A stretch of DNA of 31,013 nt from a virus. The translations under genes were made by a program, and so were the position numbers. Positions 30,662 to 31,013 of the stretch are shown in pieces. Where the stretch lies: positions 19,804 to 50,816 of IMG/VR virus record IMGVR_UViG_3300029319_000083. One strand, given 5' to 3'. The notes under the pieces are model-generated. The model was not told the DNA's origin. It was given only the letters and a program-made list of their open reading frames with translations, and did no database searches. Numbering within the stretch: position 1 is the stretch's first letter; each line of letters starts with the position of its first letter.

Positions 30662-31013
30662 TTGCCATCATCCCCTGCAACATCTGAGAGTATATCTGTG
30701 CTTCGTTAACATCGTTGACGAGACTGTCAGGATCGATGTCTTGTGCGATTGCTAGTTCGCGTACGAGATTCGGAATCTTGATAAACGGTGCGAGCATAGG
30801 GTTCGCTACGGTTTGAAGGAGGGCAGTGAGTCGTTGACTCCGTACCTCTTTTTGCATAACAGCCGCTACGCCCCGGGGTTTGATTTCCAAATCACCCCCG
30901 ATAGCGTCCATGTTATCGTTGAACTGCATGTTCCATTGATAGTATGCTTCACCGAGAGGTTTGAGTAGGTGATCATCCACGTTCTTGATCACGGTTTTCA
31001 TCGAAAGACTCGC
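30465..31013 (-). CDS. Portal protein, C-terminal end (partial, cut by the right edge)
   Basis: The reading frame is open to the right edge (ASLS before the first ATG at 31001), so the gene starts outside the window. The 182 visible codons contain 'YYQWNMQFNDNMDAIGGDLE', 'IKPRGVAAVMQKEVRSQRLT', 'VANPMLAPFIKIPNLVRELA' and 'QDIDPDSLVNDVNEAQIYSQ', typical of the C-terminal helical region of P22-type podoviral portals. The last about 65 residues are Gly/Pro/Gln-rich and probably disordered; this is where the 78-residue gene overlaps. It would be part of the ring at the head vertex where DNA enters. The terminase genes would be expected farther right. Confidence 0.8.
   Translation of the reverse strand, partial: ASLSMKTVIKNVDDHLLKPLGEAYYQWNMQFNDNMDAIGGDLEIKPRGVAAVMQKEVRSQRLTALLQTVANPMLAPFIKIPNLVRELAIAQDIDPDSLVNDVNEAQIYSQMLQGMMANAQQGSGPDGGPAGQQQPGMGGARGVPQQPQDAGGTSPDGRAVGIGNAPVAGEAGFTGNTPQFEE

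Overview
The window is part of the genome of a tailed double-stranded DNA phage, most likely a short-tailed (podovirus-like) marine phage. Every gene I support lies on the minus strand, so the region is read from right to left. Genes are packed tightly, with many TAATG or ATGA stop/start overlaps. There are no tRNA, integrase, replication or host-metabolism genes: this is the morphogenesis and lysis arm only. Marine origin is inferred from the style of the proteins: Lys-rich 50-95 residue proteins, a GTA-type 3TM holin, LamG/SPRY fibre proteins, and several small conserved proteins I know from marine phage genomes. Host cannot be fixed; an alphaproteobacterium or cyanobacterium is a guess.

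In transcription order the head module comes first: the C-terminal end of the portal protein (cut by the right edge), a 78-residue protein encoded largely inside the portal tail in another frame, a 603-residue protein with a poly-Thr/Gly linker, a 92-bp gap with two hairpins, an acidic scaffolding protein, the major capsid protein and a probable decoration protein. A sigma70-like promoter with an extended -10 then drives a 228-residue unknown protein, three very basic small proteins, a 3TM holin, a second small membrane protein, a T4-type (GH24) lysozyme and three more small proteins. A second promoter-like site at about 22.9 kb starts another run of small proteins, followed by the fibre and tail genes.

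The tail module holds a large adhesion cluster: a 129-residue tail protein, a 754-residue repeat fibre, a 164-residue Mtd_N-like fibre protein, an 1159-residue LamG/SPRY fibre, a 183-residue probable fibre accessory protein, a 409-residue protein built of 20-residue repeats, a fibre-tail adaptor, the two tail tubular proteins (A-like adaptor and B-like nozzle) and a 666-residue tail fibre. The left 9 kb encodes a membrane-anchored coiled-coil protein and a set of presumed internal or ejected virion proteins, including one of 1020 residues and one of at least 1156 residues that runs off the left edge.

Most interesting points: the overlapping gene in the portal tail, two promoters whose -10 boxes sit inside near-perfect palindromes, homologous modules shared among the fibre genes, the strict 20-residue repeat protein, and internal fibre repeats whose protein is kept while synonymous sites have diverged.
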